A stretch of 64,000 bases of DNA from Candidatus Cloacimonetes bacterium HGW-Cloacimonetes-3 (GCA_002840645.1 PHBO01000002.1:143019-207018), one strand, 5' to 3'. Shown: positions 44,885 to 54,715, counted from the stretch's first letter. Program-made: numbers and translations. The notes: generated by a model from the letters alone, not told the origin.

Positions 44885-46279
44885 ATGAAGAAATATATAA
44901 AATACATCGTAATCGTCCTCGTGATAGTGGCTGCAATTGTTATGTGGAGTCGCTTTAGCAAGCAAAAGAATCAGCCTGAATGGCGTATGGATAAGCCAAG
45001 TGAGGGTTCTATCCGCGAAGTGGTAACTGCAACCGGCTCTCTCAATCCCTATGTGCTGGTAAATGTTGGTACCGAAGTAAGCGGTAAGATAGATAAGCTT
45101 TATAAAGACTTTAACGACCGGGTGAAGAAAGGCGAATTGCTTGCCAAGCTTGATACTGAAATACTGCGTACTAATCTTGATGCTGCCAAAGGTGATCTGG
45201 CAAAAGCGAATACCGCCATGGACGAAGCAAAGCTGGATTATGACCTGCTGAAAGAGCTGTATAAGAAGAATATGACGCCCGAGTATGACGTTAAAAAGGC
45301 TCAGTTCAAGTATGAAACGTCACAGCAAAACGTGGCTAATGCAAAGCTTAACCTGCAAAGAGCTCAGAAGAACCTGAATAATGCATCTATCACCAGCCCG
45401 ATAGACGGGATTATCGTATCACGTGATGTGGATGAAGGGCAGACCGTGGCGGCAAGCATGAGTTCGCCTACGCTGTTTATGATAGCCAATAACCTGGATC
45501 AAATGCAGATTACCGCCAATGTGGACGAGGCAGATATAGGCAAAGTGAAGCTTGGCATGCCGGTGGAATTCACAGTTGATGCATATCCCACCAGCCGCTT
45601 TGACGGCTCTGTGAAGCAAATTCGGCTGAACCCTTCCTCCGAATCTAATGTGGTGTCCTACAGCGTAATAATCGATGTTGCTAATCCAGAGCGTAAGCTG
45701 CTGCCGGGCATGACGACAAATGTAACAATAATTATTCAGTCCAAGGAAAATGCACTGCGCATCCCCGAGACTGCTACCAGATTTAAACCAAGCAAGGAAA
45801 TATGGGAACTCTTCGGGCTGAAATGGGATGAAGAACTGCTTAATGCGGGACGTAATGCCATGAAAGCCTCAGCAGAGAAAGCCGCAGCAGAGATGAAAAA
45901 TAACGCTTCCGATACTCCCAAACCGGCAACTGCTGCCCAAGCGCAAGCTCCCAAGCCAGGGCGTGGTGCTGTTCCTGATAGCATAAAAGCTAAGTTTGCT
46001 GTGAAGCGTGGGGGAGATATGGCTTCCGGTACTAACCCAGGCATGGGCGCAAGTGGGGGTGCTAAGCGGAGTCGCACTGCTGTGGTATGGGTTCTGGAAG
46101 GTAAAACACCAAAGCCTGTGCCAGTAAAAGTAGGAATCTCTGATGGTGCAAATGTGGAAGTTCTGGAAGGCTTGCAGGCAAATGCAACCCTGTTAGTGGG
46201 AGTTAACTACAAAGACCCGAAGCAAGCTTCTGCCAATGCAAGTTCACCATCTGGTCCGGGTATGGGGCGTAGATTCTGA
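44885..46279 (+). CDS. MacA-like membrane fusion protein
   Basis: The 464-residue periplasmic adaptor has an N-terminal membrane anchor (YIVIVLVIVAAIVMW), a biotinyl-lipoyl-like half motif (VSGKIDKLYKDFNDRVKKG), a coiled-coil hairpin (about 90-165) and a second lipoyl half (NASITSPIDGIIVSRDVDEG), as in MacA/HlyD/RND adaptors. Residues about 320-390 are a low-complexity Ala/Pro/Lys/Gly insert that is unusual for the family and probably flexible. It connects the MacB-like transporter to TolC. Confidence 0.9.
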   Translation: MKKYIKYIVIVLVIVAAIVMWSRFSKQKNQPEWRMDKPSEGSIREVVTATGSLNPYVLVNVGTEVSGKIDKLYKDFNDRVKKGELLAKLDTEILRTNLDAAKGDLAKANTAMDEAKLDYDLLKELYKKNMTPEYDVKKAQFKYETSQQNVANAKLNLQRAQKNLNNASITSPIDGIIVSRDVDEGQTVAASMSSPTLFMIANNLDQMQITANVDEADIGKVKLGMPVEFTVDAYPTSRFDGSVKQIRLNPSSESNVVSYSVIIDVANPERKLLPGMTTNVTIIIQSKENALRIPETATRFKPSKEIWELFGLKWDEELLNAGRNAMKASAEKAAAEMKNNASDTPKPATAAQAQAPKPGRGAVPDSIKAKFAVKRGGDMASGTNPGMGASGGAKRSRTAVVWVLEGKTPKPVPVKVGISDGANVEVLEGLQANATLLVGVNYKDPKQASANASSPSGPGMGRRF

Positions 46280-46280
46280 T

Positions 46281-47042
46281 ATGGCTGAATTGCAAGCAAC
46301 ACGTCTGCTGACCACAGAGAACTTGGTAAAAACTTATAAAATGGGTGAAATACAAGTTCATGCATTACGTGGGATAAATCTAAGCATAAATACGGGTGAA
46401 TTTATCGCCATTATGGGAGCCAGCGGGAGCGGTAAGACTACCTTTATGAACCTGCTTGGCTGCCTGGATAAGCCTACTACCGGCACTTATGAACTGGATG
46501 GCATTGCTGTGCATGAAATGAGCGAGGGTGATCTGTCTAACATCCGTAATCAAAAGATTGGTTACGTGTTCCAAAGCTTTTATCTGTTACCCCGAACCAC
46601 TGCACTGGAAAATGTGGAATTGCCCTTGCTTTACTGTAAGAAATGCAGCCTGCATGAACGCCATGAAAAGGCGATGTTTGCCCTTAAAACCGTGGGCTTG
46701 GAGGAGCGTGCCAAGCACTTTCCCAATCAGCTTTCCGGGGGACAGCAACAGCGTGTGGCTATTGCCCGTGCGATTGTGAATGATCCGGTGTTTATCCTTG
46801 CGGATGAACCTACCGGCAATCTGGATACAAGAACAAGCGTAGAGGTGATGGCAGTATTCCAAGAGCTGCATAAACAAGGGAAAACTATTATTCTGGTTAC
46901 GCATGAGAATGACATTGCCCAATATTCCGATAGGTTTATCACATTCCGGGATGGAAAGATTATCAGTGATAAAGCCAATCCCAATCCCCGCGTTGCCACC
47001 GAAGACCTGAAGAACCTGCCCAAACTGGATGAGGAGGATTAA
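46281..47042 (+). CDS. MacB/LolD-type ABC transporter ATPase
   Basis: The 253-residue ATPase starts at ATG 46281, one base after the adaptor stop. Walker A is GASGSGKTT, the signature [14 protein letters not shown], Walker [13 protein letters not shown] and switch histidine VTHE. These match the MacB/LolD/FtsE clade, which power mechanotransmission rather than lumenal transport. The C-terminal 25 residues are charged and variable. The gene overlaps the permease start by one base. Confidence 0.93.
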   Translation: MAELQATRLLTTENLVKTYKMGEIQVHALRGINLSINTGEFIAIMGASGSGKTTFMNLLGCLDKPTTGTYELDGIAVHEMSEGDLSNIRNQKIGYVFQSFYLLPRTTALENVELPLLYCKKCSLHERHEKAMFALKTVGLEERAKHFPNQLSGGQQQRVAIARAIVNDPVFILADEPTGNLDTRTSVEVMAVFQELHKQGKTIILVTHENDIAQYSDRFITFRDGKIISDKANPNPRVATEDLKNLPKLDEED

Positions 47043-48259
47043 TGTCTATACTCGGAATCATCAGGATAGCACTAAAATCTCTCACCCGTAATAAAACACG
47101 TACCTTCCTCACCATGCTTGGCATCATCATCGGCGTAGCTGCGGTTATCACCATGCTTGCCATAGGTCAGGGAGCAAAGAAGATAGTGGAAGATCAGGTG
47201 AACTCCATGGGAACTAATGTGATCATGGTTACGGTAAACTTCAGCCAGTCCGGTTCTAATGTACGTCAGGCAGCAGGAAGCGGAAACTTGTTGGAAGTGG
47301 CGGACGTGGAAGCTATCCGGGATAATGTGAAGGGCGTGTTATATGCTTCCCCTGTTTATAATACATGGGGTCAGCTGAAATACGAAGGCAGCAACTGGCG
47401 CACCGGAGTAATGGGCGTGGATTCGGACTATTTCTTTATTCGCGACATGAAAGTAAGTGCGGGTGAGCTATTTTACCCCTCCGAAGTGGAGAGTGGTGCC
47501 AAGGTTTGCGTAATCGGCAAAACTGTGGCTGATAACTTGTTTAGCAATGTTGATCCGGTGGGTAAGATTATCCGCATCCGCAATATCCCCTTCACGATAA
47601 AAGGCGTGTTAACCGCCAAAGGACAGAACGTGATGGGTAATGATCAGGATGATACCGTGATTGCACCTTATACCACGGTTTATACCAGGTTATTGGGTCA
47701 ACGCTGGCGAAATATGATGGTGCTGGTATCGGCTGAAAGTAAGGAAGCAATACCGCTGGTGCAGCAGGATATCCTGGATATGCTGCAAAGCAGGCATCGG
47801 GGAACCACCAGCGAAGAATTCGCCGTGAACACTCAGACAGACCTTGCCGATACAGCCAACAAAGTATCCAATACCCTTACTATTCTGCTGGCTTCAATTG
47901 CCGGTATTTCATTGCTGGTAGGTGGCATTGGCATTATGAACATCATGCTTGTATCGGTTACAGAACGGATAAAGGAAATAGGCATCCGCATGGCAGTAGG
48001 TGCCGGTAAGCGTGATGTATTGTTGCAATTCATTATCGAAGCAGTGGCTATCAGCATTTTAGGCGGGATAATTGGTATCTTGCTTGGTTTTGGTGCTGCC
48101 AAGGTAGTGGGGGATATCATGAAATGGAGTATAGCTGTAACCCCATGGTCTGTAATCCTTTCGGTAGGCTTCTCTATGGCGATAGGCATCTTTTTTGGCT
48201 GGTACCCTGCTTCCAAGGCTGCCAATCTGAACCTGATAGACGCATTAAGATACGAATAA
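47042..48259 (+). CDS. MacB-type ABC transporter permease
   Basis: The 405-residue permease has one N-terminal membrane helix (FLTMLGIIIGVAAVITMLAIG), a large periplasmic MacB_PCD domain (about 45-265) and three C-terminal helices of the FtsX-like domain (SIAGISLLVGGIGIMNIML..., ending YPASKAANLNLIDALRYE). GAGGAG precedes the ATG. ATPase and permease are separate genes here, unlike the fused E. coli MacB. Likely cargoes are peptides, siderophores or lipids; none can be inferred. Confidence 0.93.
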   Translation: MSILGIIRIALKSLTRNKTRTFLTMLGIIIGVAAVITMLAIGQGAKKIVEDQVNSMGTNVIMVTVNFSQSGSNVRQAAGSGNLLEVADVEAIRDNVKGVLYASPVYNTWGQLKYEGSNWRTGVMGVDSDYFFIRDMKVSAGELFYPSEVESGAKVCVIGKTVADNLFSNVDPVGKIIRIRNIPFTIKGVLTAKGQNVMGNDQDDTVIAPYTTVYTRLLGQRWRNMMVLVSAESKEAIPLVQQDILDMLQSRHRGTTSEEFAVNTQTDLADTANKVSNTLTILLASIAGISLLVGGIGIMNIMLVSVTERIKEIGIRMAVGAGKRDVLLQFIIEAVAISILGGIIGILLGFGAAKVVGDIMKWSIAVTPWSVILSVGFSMAIGIFFGWYPASKAANLNLIDALRYE

Positions 48260-48284
48260 CAAGCTTTTAACCTCTCATATACTG

Positions 48285-48318
48285 AGGCTGGTGCTGTTTA
48301 CATGCATCAGCCTTTATT
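48285..48318 (+). terminator. Terminator of the macAB-like operon
   Basis: AGGCTGGTGC pairs with GCATCAGCCT (one G-T pair) around a nine-base loop and is followed by TTATTCT. It begins 26 bases after the permease stop. Confidence 0.7.
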
Positions 48319-48350
48319 CTATGATTATTCTGTGCTTCCTTGCTGCAATT

Positions 48351-48403
48351 GCGCATGAATTACGCATGAAATACGCATCCCATCCGTATTTCATGCGTAA
48401 TTC
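48351..48403. repeat. Palindromic array of 11-nt units (array F)
   Basis: Units GCGCATGAATT, ACGCATGAAAT and ACGCATCCCAT (48351-48383) run into the inverted partner. Perfect 19-bp arms are 48357-48375 and 48385-48403. It lies between the macAB-like operon and fusA, about 105 bases before the fusA start. The frame that runs through it (48291-48494) is not considered a gene. Confidence 0.88.
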
Positions 48404-48508
48404 TAAAGCGATTAATGCCCGAGAGGGTTATGCTACTGCTTTTTTTCATGGACAAACTATCCACCCACGTTTTCTTTGTCCTGATACATGTTAACAAAGG
48501 AATAATCT

Positions 48509-50620
48509 ATGAATAGCGATGCGGACAGTCCGCTCTCAAAAATACGAAATATAGGCATAATGGCGCATATAGACGCCGGTAAAACCACGACCACAGAACG
48601 TATCCTGTTTTATACGGGGTTTCTGCATAAAATGGGCGAAGTGCATGATGGGAATGCTTTTACAGACTGGATGGAACAGGAGCGGGAACGCGGTATTACC
48701 ATCACTGCAGCTACGGTAACCAGCATATGGAACAATTACCAGATAAACATTATCGACACACCGGGGCACGTGGATTTCACTGCGGAAGTGGAGCGTTCCC
48801 TGCGGGTTTTAGACGGTGCGGTAGGAGTGTTTTGTGCCGTTGGCGGGGTGGAACCACAATCCGAAACGGTTTGGCATCAGGCAGATAGATATAAGGTGCC
48901 CAGAATTGCCTATGTGAACAAAATGGATAGATTAGGTGCGGATTACGACCGTGTGATACAGATGATCCACGAACGCCTTACGCCTAATGCGCATCCCATT
49001 AATATCCCCATTGGGAAAGAAGATAGTTTTGAAGGCGTGATAGACCTTGTCACCATGAAAGCATGGCATTTCGATCCCTTAACTTCCGGTAGTGATGTGC
49101 AGTTATCGCCAATTCCTGATGAGCTGTTTCCCGCTGCGCATAAGATGCGGGAAAGCCTGCTGGAAACGGTTAGTGAATTCAGCGATGAGCTGATGATGCT
49201 TTTCCTGGAAGGCGAAGATATACCGGAAGACATGCTTAAAGCAGCCATTCGCAAGGGCACTATCAGCAATCGGTTCGTGCCGGTGCTGTGTGGCAGTTCG
49301 CTTAAGAACAAGGGTTTACAGCTGCTGCTGGATGCCGTGTGTGATTTTCTGCCGTCACCTATGGATATTGCAGTCACTACAGGCTTTGATCCCCAGACAC
49401 ATGAAGCAAAGAACATAGCACCTAATCCCGATGATCCCTTTGTGGCAATGGCATTTAAGGTACAGATAGATAAATATGTGGGCAGGCTGGTGTATATTCG
49501 TGTATACTCCGGTACCATAAAGAAAGGCACGTTCTTCGTGAACCAGACTGATGGCAAGCGGGAACGTGTTTCACGCATGTTGCAGATGATGAGTAACCGC
49601 AAGAACGATTTGGATAACCTGCATGCAGGTGATATCGGTGCCATTGTGGGAGCGAAATTCCTCTCTACAGGTGATACCATAACCGATGGAAACATAGATA
49701 TCCTGCTGTCTAAGATGCACTTCCCGGATTCAGTGATATCCATAGCGATAGAGCCAAAAACAAAAGCAGACCAGGAAAACTTGGGTTTGGCACTTTCCCG
49801 CCTGGAAGAGGAAGACCCCACCTTCCGCGTGCATATAGACAAAGACAGCGGGCAAACCCTGATCTCCGGCATGGGCGAATTGCACCTGGATATAATTGTG
49901 GACAGGCTTCGCCGTGAATTCGGAGTGGCAGCAAACGTGGGTAATCCGCAGGTTTCTTACAAGGAAACCATCACCAGTTCTGTTACCTGCTCCGAGACCT
50001 TCGTGCGTGATATGAACGGCAAGGGAAATTATGCAGCGGTAAAGTTCCGCTTAAGCCCCATTGCACAGAAAGACCTGGTTGACGATAATAAAAACCTGTT
50101 TATAAACCGCATATCGGCTGAGCATATCCCTCTTGAATACCATAAAGCTATAGAAGAGGCTGCGCTAAATACCTTAAGCGATGGCCCCCTGATAAGCAGT
50201 AACGTGGAAAGAGTAAAGATAGAACTGATTGGCGGTGACTTTAACCCGGTAGATTCCAATGAACTTGCCTTCAGGATAGCTACAGGTATGGCAATTGGCA
50301 AGGGCTTGCGCGAGGCTGCACCGGTGATTATGGAGCCTGTTATGCTGCTAACCGTGCTTAGTCCTGATGACTTCGTGGGTGATATCATTAGCGATATCAA
50401 TTCCAAGCGAGGTAAGATAGACATCATGCGCAGGCATAGCGAGTATCAGCAGGAGATAGTGGCAGAAGTGCCTCTGTCCGAATTGTTTGGCTATTCTACC
50501 CGCATACGTTCAATCAGTCAGGGCAGGGCAATTTATACTCTGGAATTCAAGAAATATGAGATAAGCCCTCTTAGCGTGCAGAATGCCGTTTTGAAGCGAA
50601 TACGTGGATATTTAGATTAA
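48509..50620 (+). CDS. fusA: Elongation factor G
   Basis: The 703-residue GTPase catalyses ribosomal translocation. G1 AHIDAGKTT, the switch region GITITAA, G3 DTPGH, G4 NKMD and later domains II-V are all present, with normal length. AAAGGAATAATCT precedes the ATG. It is not next to rpsL, rpsG or tuf, so it is either a relocated fusA or a paralogue (EF-G2 or recycling-specialised). Deviation from the canonical N-terminus is small. A following TTGACA box starts the next unit five bases after its stop. Confidence 0.92.
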   Translation: MNSDADSPLSKIRNIGIMAHIDAGKTTTTERILFYTGFLHKMGEVHDGNAFTDWMEQERERGITITAATVTSIWNNYQINIIDTPGHVDFTAEVERSLRVLDGAVGVFCAVGGVEPQSETVWHQADRYKVPRIAYVNKMDRLGADYDRVIQMIHERLTPNAHPINIPIGKEDSFEGVIDLVTMKAWHFDPLTSGSDVQLSPIPDELFPAAHKMRESLLETVSEFSDELMMLFLEGEDIPEDMLKAAIRKGTISNRFVPVLCGSSLKNKGLQLLLDAVCDFLPSPMDIAVTTGFDPQTHEAKNIAPNPDDPFVAMAFKVQIDKYVGRLVYIRVYSGTIKKGTFFVNQTDGKRERVSRMLQMMSNRKNDLDNLHAGDIGAIVGAKFLSTGDTITDGNIDILLSKMHFPDSVISIAIEPKTKADQENLGLALSRLEEEDPTFRVHIDKDSGQTLISGMGELHLDIIVDRLRREFGVAANVGNPQVSYKETITSSVTCSETFVRDMNGKGNYAAVKFRLSPIAQKDLVDDNKNLFINRISAEHIPLEYHKAIEEAALNTLSDGPLISSNVERVKIELIGGDFNPVDSNELAFRIATGMAIGKGLREAAPVIMEPVMLLTVLSPDDFVGDIISDINSKRGKIDIMRRHSEYQQEIVAEVPLSELFGYSTRIRSISQGRAIYTLEFKKYEISPLSVQNAVLKRIRGYLD

Positions 50621-50624
50621 TTGC

Positions 50625-50653
50625 TTGACAAGCAAAGGAATAGTACAAATCAT
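50625..50653 (+). promoter_or_regulatory. Putative promoter of the STAS/response-regulator genes
   Basis: GCTTGACA with TTGACA at 50625-50630 directly after the EF-G stop; the 17-bp-spaced hexamer is AATCAT (50648-50653), or TACAAA slightly earlier. The STAS gene starts 58 bases downstream. Confidence 0.4.
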
Positions 50654-50687
50654 GAAATCAGCGAATAAAACCCTTAAGGAGAAACCA

Positions 50688-50996
50688 ATGAATATTGAGC
50701 TTGTTATCAATGGCAACGTTGCCAGCATGAAGATTGAGGGCATCCTAAACAGCGAAAATGCTCATGTCCTCCAGGAAAAACTAAACGAAGTGGTAGCATC
50801 AAAGGTAACCCTTTTGGAGCTTGACCTCTTCGATTGCCGGAATATTAGTTCTACCGGCATAGGTAAAATTTTGTTATTCTACAAGGATTTCATTTCCCGA
50901 GGCGGTGAAATCGAGGTGATACGCAGCTCAAACAGCGTGTATGAGCTATTCTCGATGCTGAAACTAAACCAGCTTTTCACTGTGAACTTGGGGTAA
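50688..50996 (+). CDS. STAS-domain anti-sigma-factor-antagonist-like protein
   Basis: ATG 50688 follows AAGGAG and gives 102 residues, the usual SpoIIAA/RsbV size. The conserved stretch LDLFDCRNISSTGIGKIL contains the Asp and the Ser54/Ser55 position phosphorylated in the family. A partner-switch kinase phosphorylates such proteins to control binding to a sigma factor or other target. The next gene, directly adjacent, encodes a fused response regulator-kinase and is the obvious partner. No sigma factor gene is nearby. Confidence 0.85.
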   Translation: MNIELVINGNVASMKIEGILNSENAHVLQEKLNEVVASKVTLLELDLFDCRNISSTGIGKILLFYKDFISRGGEIEVIRSSNSVYELFSMLKLNQLFTVNLG

Positions 50997-51914
50997 ATGA
51001 AGTCTGTTCGTATTCTGGTTGTTGACGATAGCATTGCAATCGTAAACAGTCTTTGCACAATTCTAAAAGTTAGCGGCTTTGAGGTGGATTCCGCCTTCAA
51101 TGGCAGCGATGCCTTGCGTAAAATCCATAGTTCCGATTACGATGTTGTGATTTGCGATATAGAAATGCCGGGTATAACAGGATTAGACCTGTTAGGCAAG
51201 GTTCGCAGGGATTATGATAGGGAGTTGGATGTTATCCTGATGACAGGCTATCTGGATCACGATTACTTCATCGAGGCTATCCGCATGGGTGCTTCGGACT
51301 TCATCCGCAAGCCTGTGGATACCAAGCAAATCATCCGCTCCATCCATAGTTTGATGGAGCGAAAGCAAAGCAGAAACGATTACAGTGATTTCTACCAAAA
51401 CACCGAAACGGCTGATTTCCGGTTTGTAATTGATCCTTGCCAGTTCTCCAAGTTTGCCATATCCAAGGTGTTCAATGCTTTCCTCCGGCAAAGCTTCCAA
51501 TTGAATCACAACCTACTGAACGAATTGCTGATATGCGTGGATGAAATGGTGTATAATGCCTATATTCACGGTACACTCGGCTTAACGGTGGGCGAGCGTA
51601 TGCTGGATCATAGTGGCTTACAGAAAGTGATAGAATCCCGTTTGCAACAGCCTGAAATTGCCGCCAAACGTCTGCGTTTCACCTTCCTGATGGATCATGT
51701 GGCCAACGTTATCACCATTTCTGTGGAGGATGATGGCGAGGGATTTGATCATGAAGGCTGGATACAGCGAGTGGCAATAGAGCCAAAGCTAAATTTAGAT
51801 GAAACAGGACGTGGGATATCGATGCTTTACCACCTTGCAGATTCCTTGGAATTCAGCCAAGGCGGGCGCAAAGTAAGCGTTACCAAAAAAATTAGTTCCA
51901 GCACTCCGGCATGA
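50997..51914 (+). CDS. Response regulator fused to RsbW-like histidine-kinase-type ATPase
   Basis: The 305-residue protein has an N-terminal receiver domain (about 1-120) with acidic pair D10/D11, phosphoacceptor D54 (VICDIEMPG) and FIRKPVD. A C-terminal HATPase_c_2 domain (about 150-300) has an N-box (CVDEMVYNAYIHGT), G1 (VEDDGEGFD) and G2 (GRGISMLYHLADS). This is the anti-sigma-kinase/serine-kinase form, so two-component input could set phosphorylation of the STAS protein encoded one base upstream. The start abuts the STAS stop, and the stop overlaps prmC by four bases. Confidence 0.88.
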   Translation: MKSVRILVVDDSIAIVNSLCTILKVSGFEVDSAFNGSDALRKIHSSDYDVVICDIEMPGITGLDLLGKVRRDYDRELDVILMTGYLDHDYFIEAIRMGASDFIRKPVDTKQIIRSIHSLMERKQSRNDYSDFYQNTETADFRFVIDPCQFSKFAISKVFNAFLRQSFQLNHNLLNELLICVDEMVYNAYIHGTLGLTVGERMLDHSGLQKVIESRLQQPEIAAKRLRFTFLMDHVANVITISVEDDGEGFDHEGWIQRVAIEPKLNLDETGRGISMLYHLADSLEFSQGGRKVSVTKKISSSTPA

Positions 51915-52744
51915 TACTGGGTGAGCTTATCAGCCGGGCAAAATACCTGGCAGATTCTACAAATATCCCTGAAACAGACTTTCTATACGTTCTGTCAGAT
52001 ATACTGGGATTATCCAAAACAGAGCTATTTATGGGGCAAAATACCATGCTTTCAGACAGGCAAATAGCTGCTTCCCTCTCTGCCTTTGAACGTGTTATAG
52101 CACATGAACCTCCTCAGTATATCACCGGCAAAGCCCCTTTCTTCCATTTGGAACTTAATGTTTGCCCGGATGTCCTGATCCCCCGCCCGGAGACAGAGGG
52201 GTTGGTGGAGCTGTTATTAAAGAGAATTTCCGCTACTAACAGAATTCTGGATATCGGCACCGGCAGCGGAGCTATTGCTATTGCGCTAAAAACCCTGTGT
52301 CCTACTTTGTTGGTAGATGCCATCGATTGCAGCCCTTCCGCACTACAGCTTGCTAAGCTTAATGCCTTGGAAAACAATGCAGATATCCATTTTTATCTGG
52401 GCGATTTGTTGCCGCAGGATTGCCCCGTGTATGATGTAATTGTTAGCAATCCACCCTATATCACGGCAAGTGAAATGGAACTACTGGACACCAGAGTAAA
52501 GGATTTTGAGCCGAAGCAGGCATTGTTCGGCGGAGAAGACGGCTTGGTTTTTTATCGCGCCTTGTTACAGCGTTCAATGCCACACCTGAACCAAGACGGT
52601 TTTTTAGCTTTGGAGCACGGTGCTTCGCAGCGTACAGAGATAAGCTCCATCGCCCGGCAACAGGGATGGGGCAGGATAGAACCCTTTTCAGACCTACAGG
52701 GCAGAGATAGATATATGCTAATCTACGCCCCTAAAACAGTGTAA
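51911..52744 (+). CDS. prmC: Release factor glutamine methyltransferase
   Basis: The 277-residue methyltransferase modifies the GGQ glutamine of release factors. An N-terminal helical domain (about 1-75) precedes a Rossmann fold with the SAM motif LDIGTGSGAIAIAL and the catalytic VSNPPYIT. The start overlaps the preceding gene by four bases. It is an ordinary housekeeping gene placed between a signalling pair and murA. Confidence 0.93.
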   Translation: MILGELISRAKYLADSTNIPETDFLYVLSDILGLSKTELFMGQNTMLSDRQIAASLSAFERVIAHEPPQYITGKAPFFHLELNVCPDVLIPRPETEGLVELLLKRISATNRILDIGTGSGAIAIALKTLCPTLLVDAIDCSPSALQLAKLNALENNADIHFYLGDLLPQDCPVYDVIVSNPPYITASEMELLDTRVKDFEPKQALFGGEDGLVFYRALLQRSMPHLNQDGFLALEHGASQRTEISSIARQQGWGRIEPFSDLQGRDRYMLIYAPKTV

Positions 52745-52767
52745 ACTTCACAAACGAGGAACAATAA

Positions 52768-54021
52768 ATGGATAGTTTTGTAATTCAAGGTACCCGCAAC
52801 TTAAGCGGAACAGTAAGCGTTAGTGGTGCAAAGAACGCCATCCTGCCGGTGATGGCAGCATGTTTGTTAGCTCCGGGTAAATCCGTGCTGCGTAATGTGC
52901 CCAACCTGAACGATCTTAAAGCCATGGCGCATCTCCTGCGAGTGATCGGAGCGCGGGTGGATTATGGCAAAGGCAGCATGAGCATCGATTCCAAGGACGT
53001 TTGTTATGGTGAAGCCCCCTACGAGCTGGTAAGCAAGATGCGTGCTTCCATCTACGTGCTTGGACCCCTGCTTGCCCGTTTGGGCGAAGCCAGAGTCTCC
53101 TTTCCCGGTGGCTGCGCCATTGGTACACGTCCCGTTGATCTGCATCTTAAAGCCATGGAAGCTCTGGGAGCAGAAATCACCATCGAACACGGCTACATTC
53201 ACGCCAAAGCCAAGCAACTGATAGGTGCAGATATCTATTTCGAGAAATCCAGCGTGGGTGCCACGATAAATGCCCTGATGGCAGCAGTACTTGCCAAGGG
53301 ACGTACCCGCATGTTCAACGCTGCAATGGAGCCGGAAGTGGATGCCACGATTGATCTTCTGAACAAAATGGGTGCCAAAATCAGCGGTAAAGTTAGCACG
53401 ACCCTCACCATCGATGGGGTGGATGATCTCTTTCCCGTGGAAATGACCATGATTCCGGATCGCATCGAAGCCGGAACCTTCCTGGTAGCTGGAGCTTTAA
53501 GCACCTCTCCCATCACCGTGGAAAACTGCGAACCTACCCATCTTGGCTCACTGATAGACAAACTGCGCGAAGCAGGCTGCGAGTTCGAGATAGGGGAGAG
53601 CAGCATCACCATCACCCCTCCCGAGAAGATAAAATCTGTGAACCTGATCACGCTTCCATACCCTGGTTTCCCCACAGATCTACAAGCGCAATTCAGCGTA
53701 CTTATGACAATGGCAGAGGGGATCAGCTTTATCGAAGATACCATTTTCCCGGATCGTTTTATGCACGTGGCAGAGCTGAACCGCTTACAGGCAAATATCC
53801 GTATGGATCGCAATGTAGCCTCCATCAAAGGAGTGAATGAGCTTAGCGGCGCAGAAGTGATGGCAACTGATTTGCGCGCCAGTGCTGCGCTCGTCCTTGC
53901 CGGAATGGTAGCCACAGGCACCACCACGGTGTCCCGCATTTATCACATAGATCGCGGCTACGACAGGATAGAAGAAAAGCTGAATAGCCTGGGTGCAAAC
54001 ATCACACGCATAGATGCATAA
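52768..54021 (+). CDS. murA: UDP-N-acetylglucosamine 1-carboxyvinyltransferase
   Basis: The 417-residue enzyme transfers enolpyruvate to UDP-GlcNAc in the first committed step of peptidoglycan synthesis. SGAKNA (Lys22) is present, and the catalytic Cys is C116 in FPGGCAIGTRPVDLH; a Cys here predicts fosfomycin sensitivity at the target level. GAACAATAA precedes the ATG with only a modest GAGG. A strong terminator follows. Confidence 0.96.
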   Translation: MDSFVIQGTRNLSGTVSVSGAKNAILPVMAACLLAPGKSVLRNVPNLNDLKAMAHLLRVIGARVDYGKGSMSIDSKDVCYGEAPYELVSKMRASIYVLGPLLARLGEARVSFPGGCAIGTRPVDLHLKAMEALGAEITIEHGYIHAKAKQLIGADIYFEKSSVGATINALMAAVLAKGRTRMFNAAMEPEVDATIDLLNKMGAKISGKVSTTLTIDGVDDLFPVEMTMIPDRIEAGTFLVAGALSTSPITVENCEPTHLGSLIDKLREAGCEFEIGESSITITPPEKIKSVNLITLPYPGFPTDLQAQFSVLMTMAEGISFIEDTIFPDRFMHVAELNRLQANIRMDRNVASIKGVNELSGAEVMATDLRASAALVLAGMVATGTTTVSRIYHIDRGYDRIEEKLNSLGANITRIDA

Positions 54022-54047
54022 CAATTAATAATAAGCTTTATAGCGAT

Positions 54048-54078
54048 AAAAGCACGGTTATTTATACCGTGCTTTTTT
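54048..54078 (+). terminator. Terminator of murA
   Basis: A perfect 11-bp stem, AAAAGCACGGT with ACCGTGCTTTT, and a seven-base loop continue into a T tract. It begins 26 bases after the stop codon. Confidence 0.92.
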
Positions 54079-54119
54079 GCATTTCTTAACTAATTGCCTG
54101 CCATAGAGATAGCTGCTAA

Positions 54120-54218
54120 CCCCTTGCTTCTTCCTTGCTCCACAGCGTTAATTACTTCTTTATCCCCTCTTAATCAAGCGTTAATAATAAACGCTTGATT
54201 AAGAGGGGATAAAGAAGT
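54120..54218. repeat. Palindromic array of 11-nt units (array G)
   Basis: Six consecutive 11-mers run from 54120 to 54185: CCCCTTGCTTC, TTCCTTGCTCC, ACAGCGTTAAT, TACTTCTTTAT, CCCCTCTTAAT and CAAGCGTTAAT. The last ones are mirrored in a perfect 29-bp inverted repeat (54154-54182 with 54190-54218, seven-base loop). The right arm ends two bases before a TTGACA box. Confidence 0.92.
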
Positions 54219-54220
54219 GA

Positions 54221-54249
54221 TTGACAGGATGAAGCATGCAGGGAAAATG
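54221..54249 (+). promoter_or_regulatory. Putative promoter abutting array G
   Basis: TTGACA at 54221-54226 is two bases beyond the 29-bp inverted repeat; the 17-bp-spaced hexamer is AAAATG (54244-54249). The next start codon is 54272. The palindrome could serve as an operator for this promoter. Confidence 0.4.
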
Positions 54250-54271
54250 GAAAAAACACATGGAGGAAAAC

Positions 54272-54715
54272 ATGAAAGCAACTGTGAAAGAAGGATTAAA
54301 AGGCTTTTCCGGCAAGCTGGACGGGGCAATTTATTACTATCACCCCCGTCTTAAATGCACACTTATGCGGCGCGCTCCCAAAATGCCGGTGCAGGCGCAA
54401 AATCTGGACTACACTACGATAGCCCGGCAGATTAAGGCGATTGCCCCCTCTGAGGCATATCGTAATGACTTCAGAAATTACCTTAATCACCTGCGGGACA
54501 GGGATGACAGCATCCGCCTGCCTTCCTGGTACAGCCTGTATGTAAAGATGTTGTGGGCGATGCAGGCGAAATACCCTGATGCGGTTAGCCTGAAAACCAT
54601 CACCAGAGAGCAGATTATGGCGCAGAATCTTCCCTGCCGTTCGGTGAAAACCGCGGTGGAGGATGGATTGTTGGCAATTATTCCCGGATATCAATACATG
54701 GATAAAGAGATTTAG
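54272..54715 (+). CDS. Conserved-looking hypothetical protein
   Basis: ATG 54272 follows GGAGGAAAAC and gives 147 residues; the ATG at 54236 lies within the presumed promoter. The protein is basic and soluble, begins MKATVKEGLKGFSGKLDGAIYY and contains a long helical middle with many Arg and Tyr residues. It has no signal peptide or recognisable motif. Basic composition is compatible with nucleic-acid binding, but this is only a guess. It lies 29 bases upstream of the DUF3795-like gene and may be cotranscribed. Confidence 0.7.
   Translation: MKATVKEGLKGFSGKLDGAIYYYHPRLKCTLMRRAPKMPVQAQNLDYTTIARQIKAIAPSEAYRNDFRNYLNHLRDRDDSIRLPSWYSLYVKMLWAMQAKYPDAVSLKTITREQIMAQNLPCRSVKTAVEDGLLAIIPGYQYMDKEI

Noticed and set aside
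48291..48494. A 67-codon frame upstream of fusA
   Set aside because: It runs through a terminator and palindromic array F, so openness is explained by the repeats.
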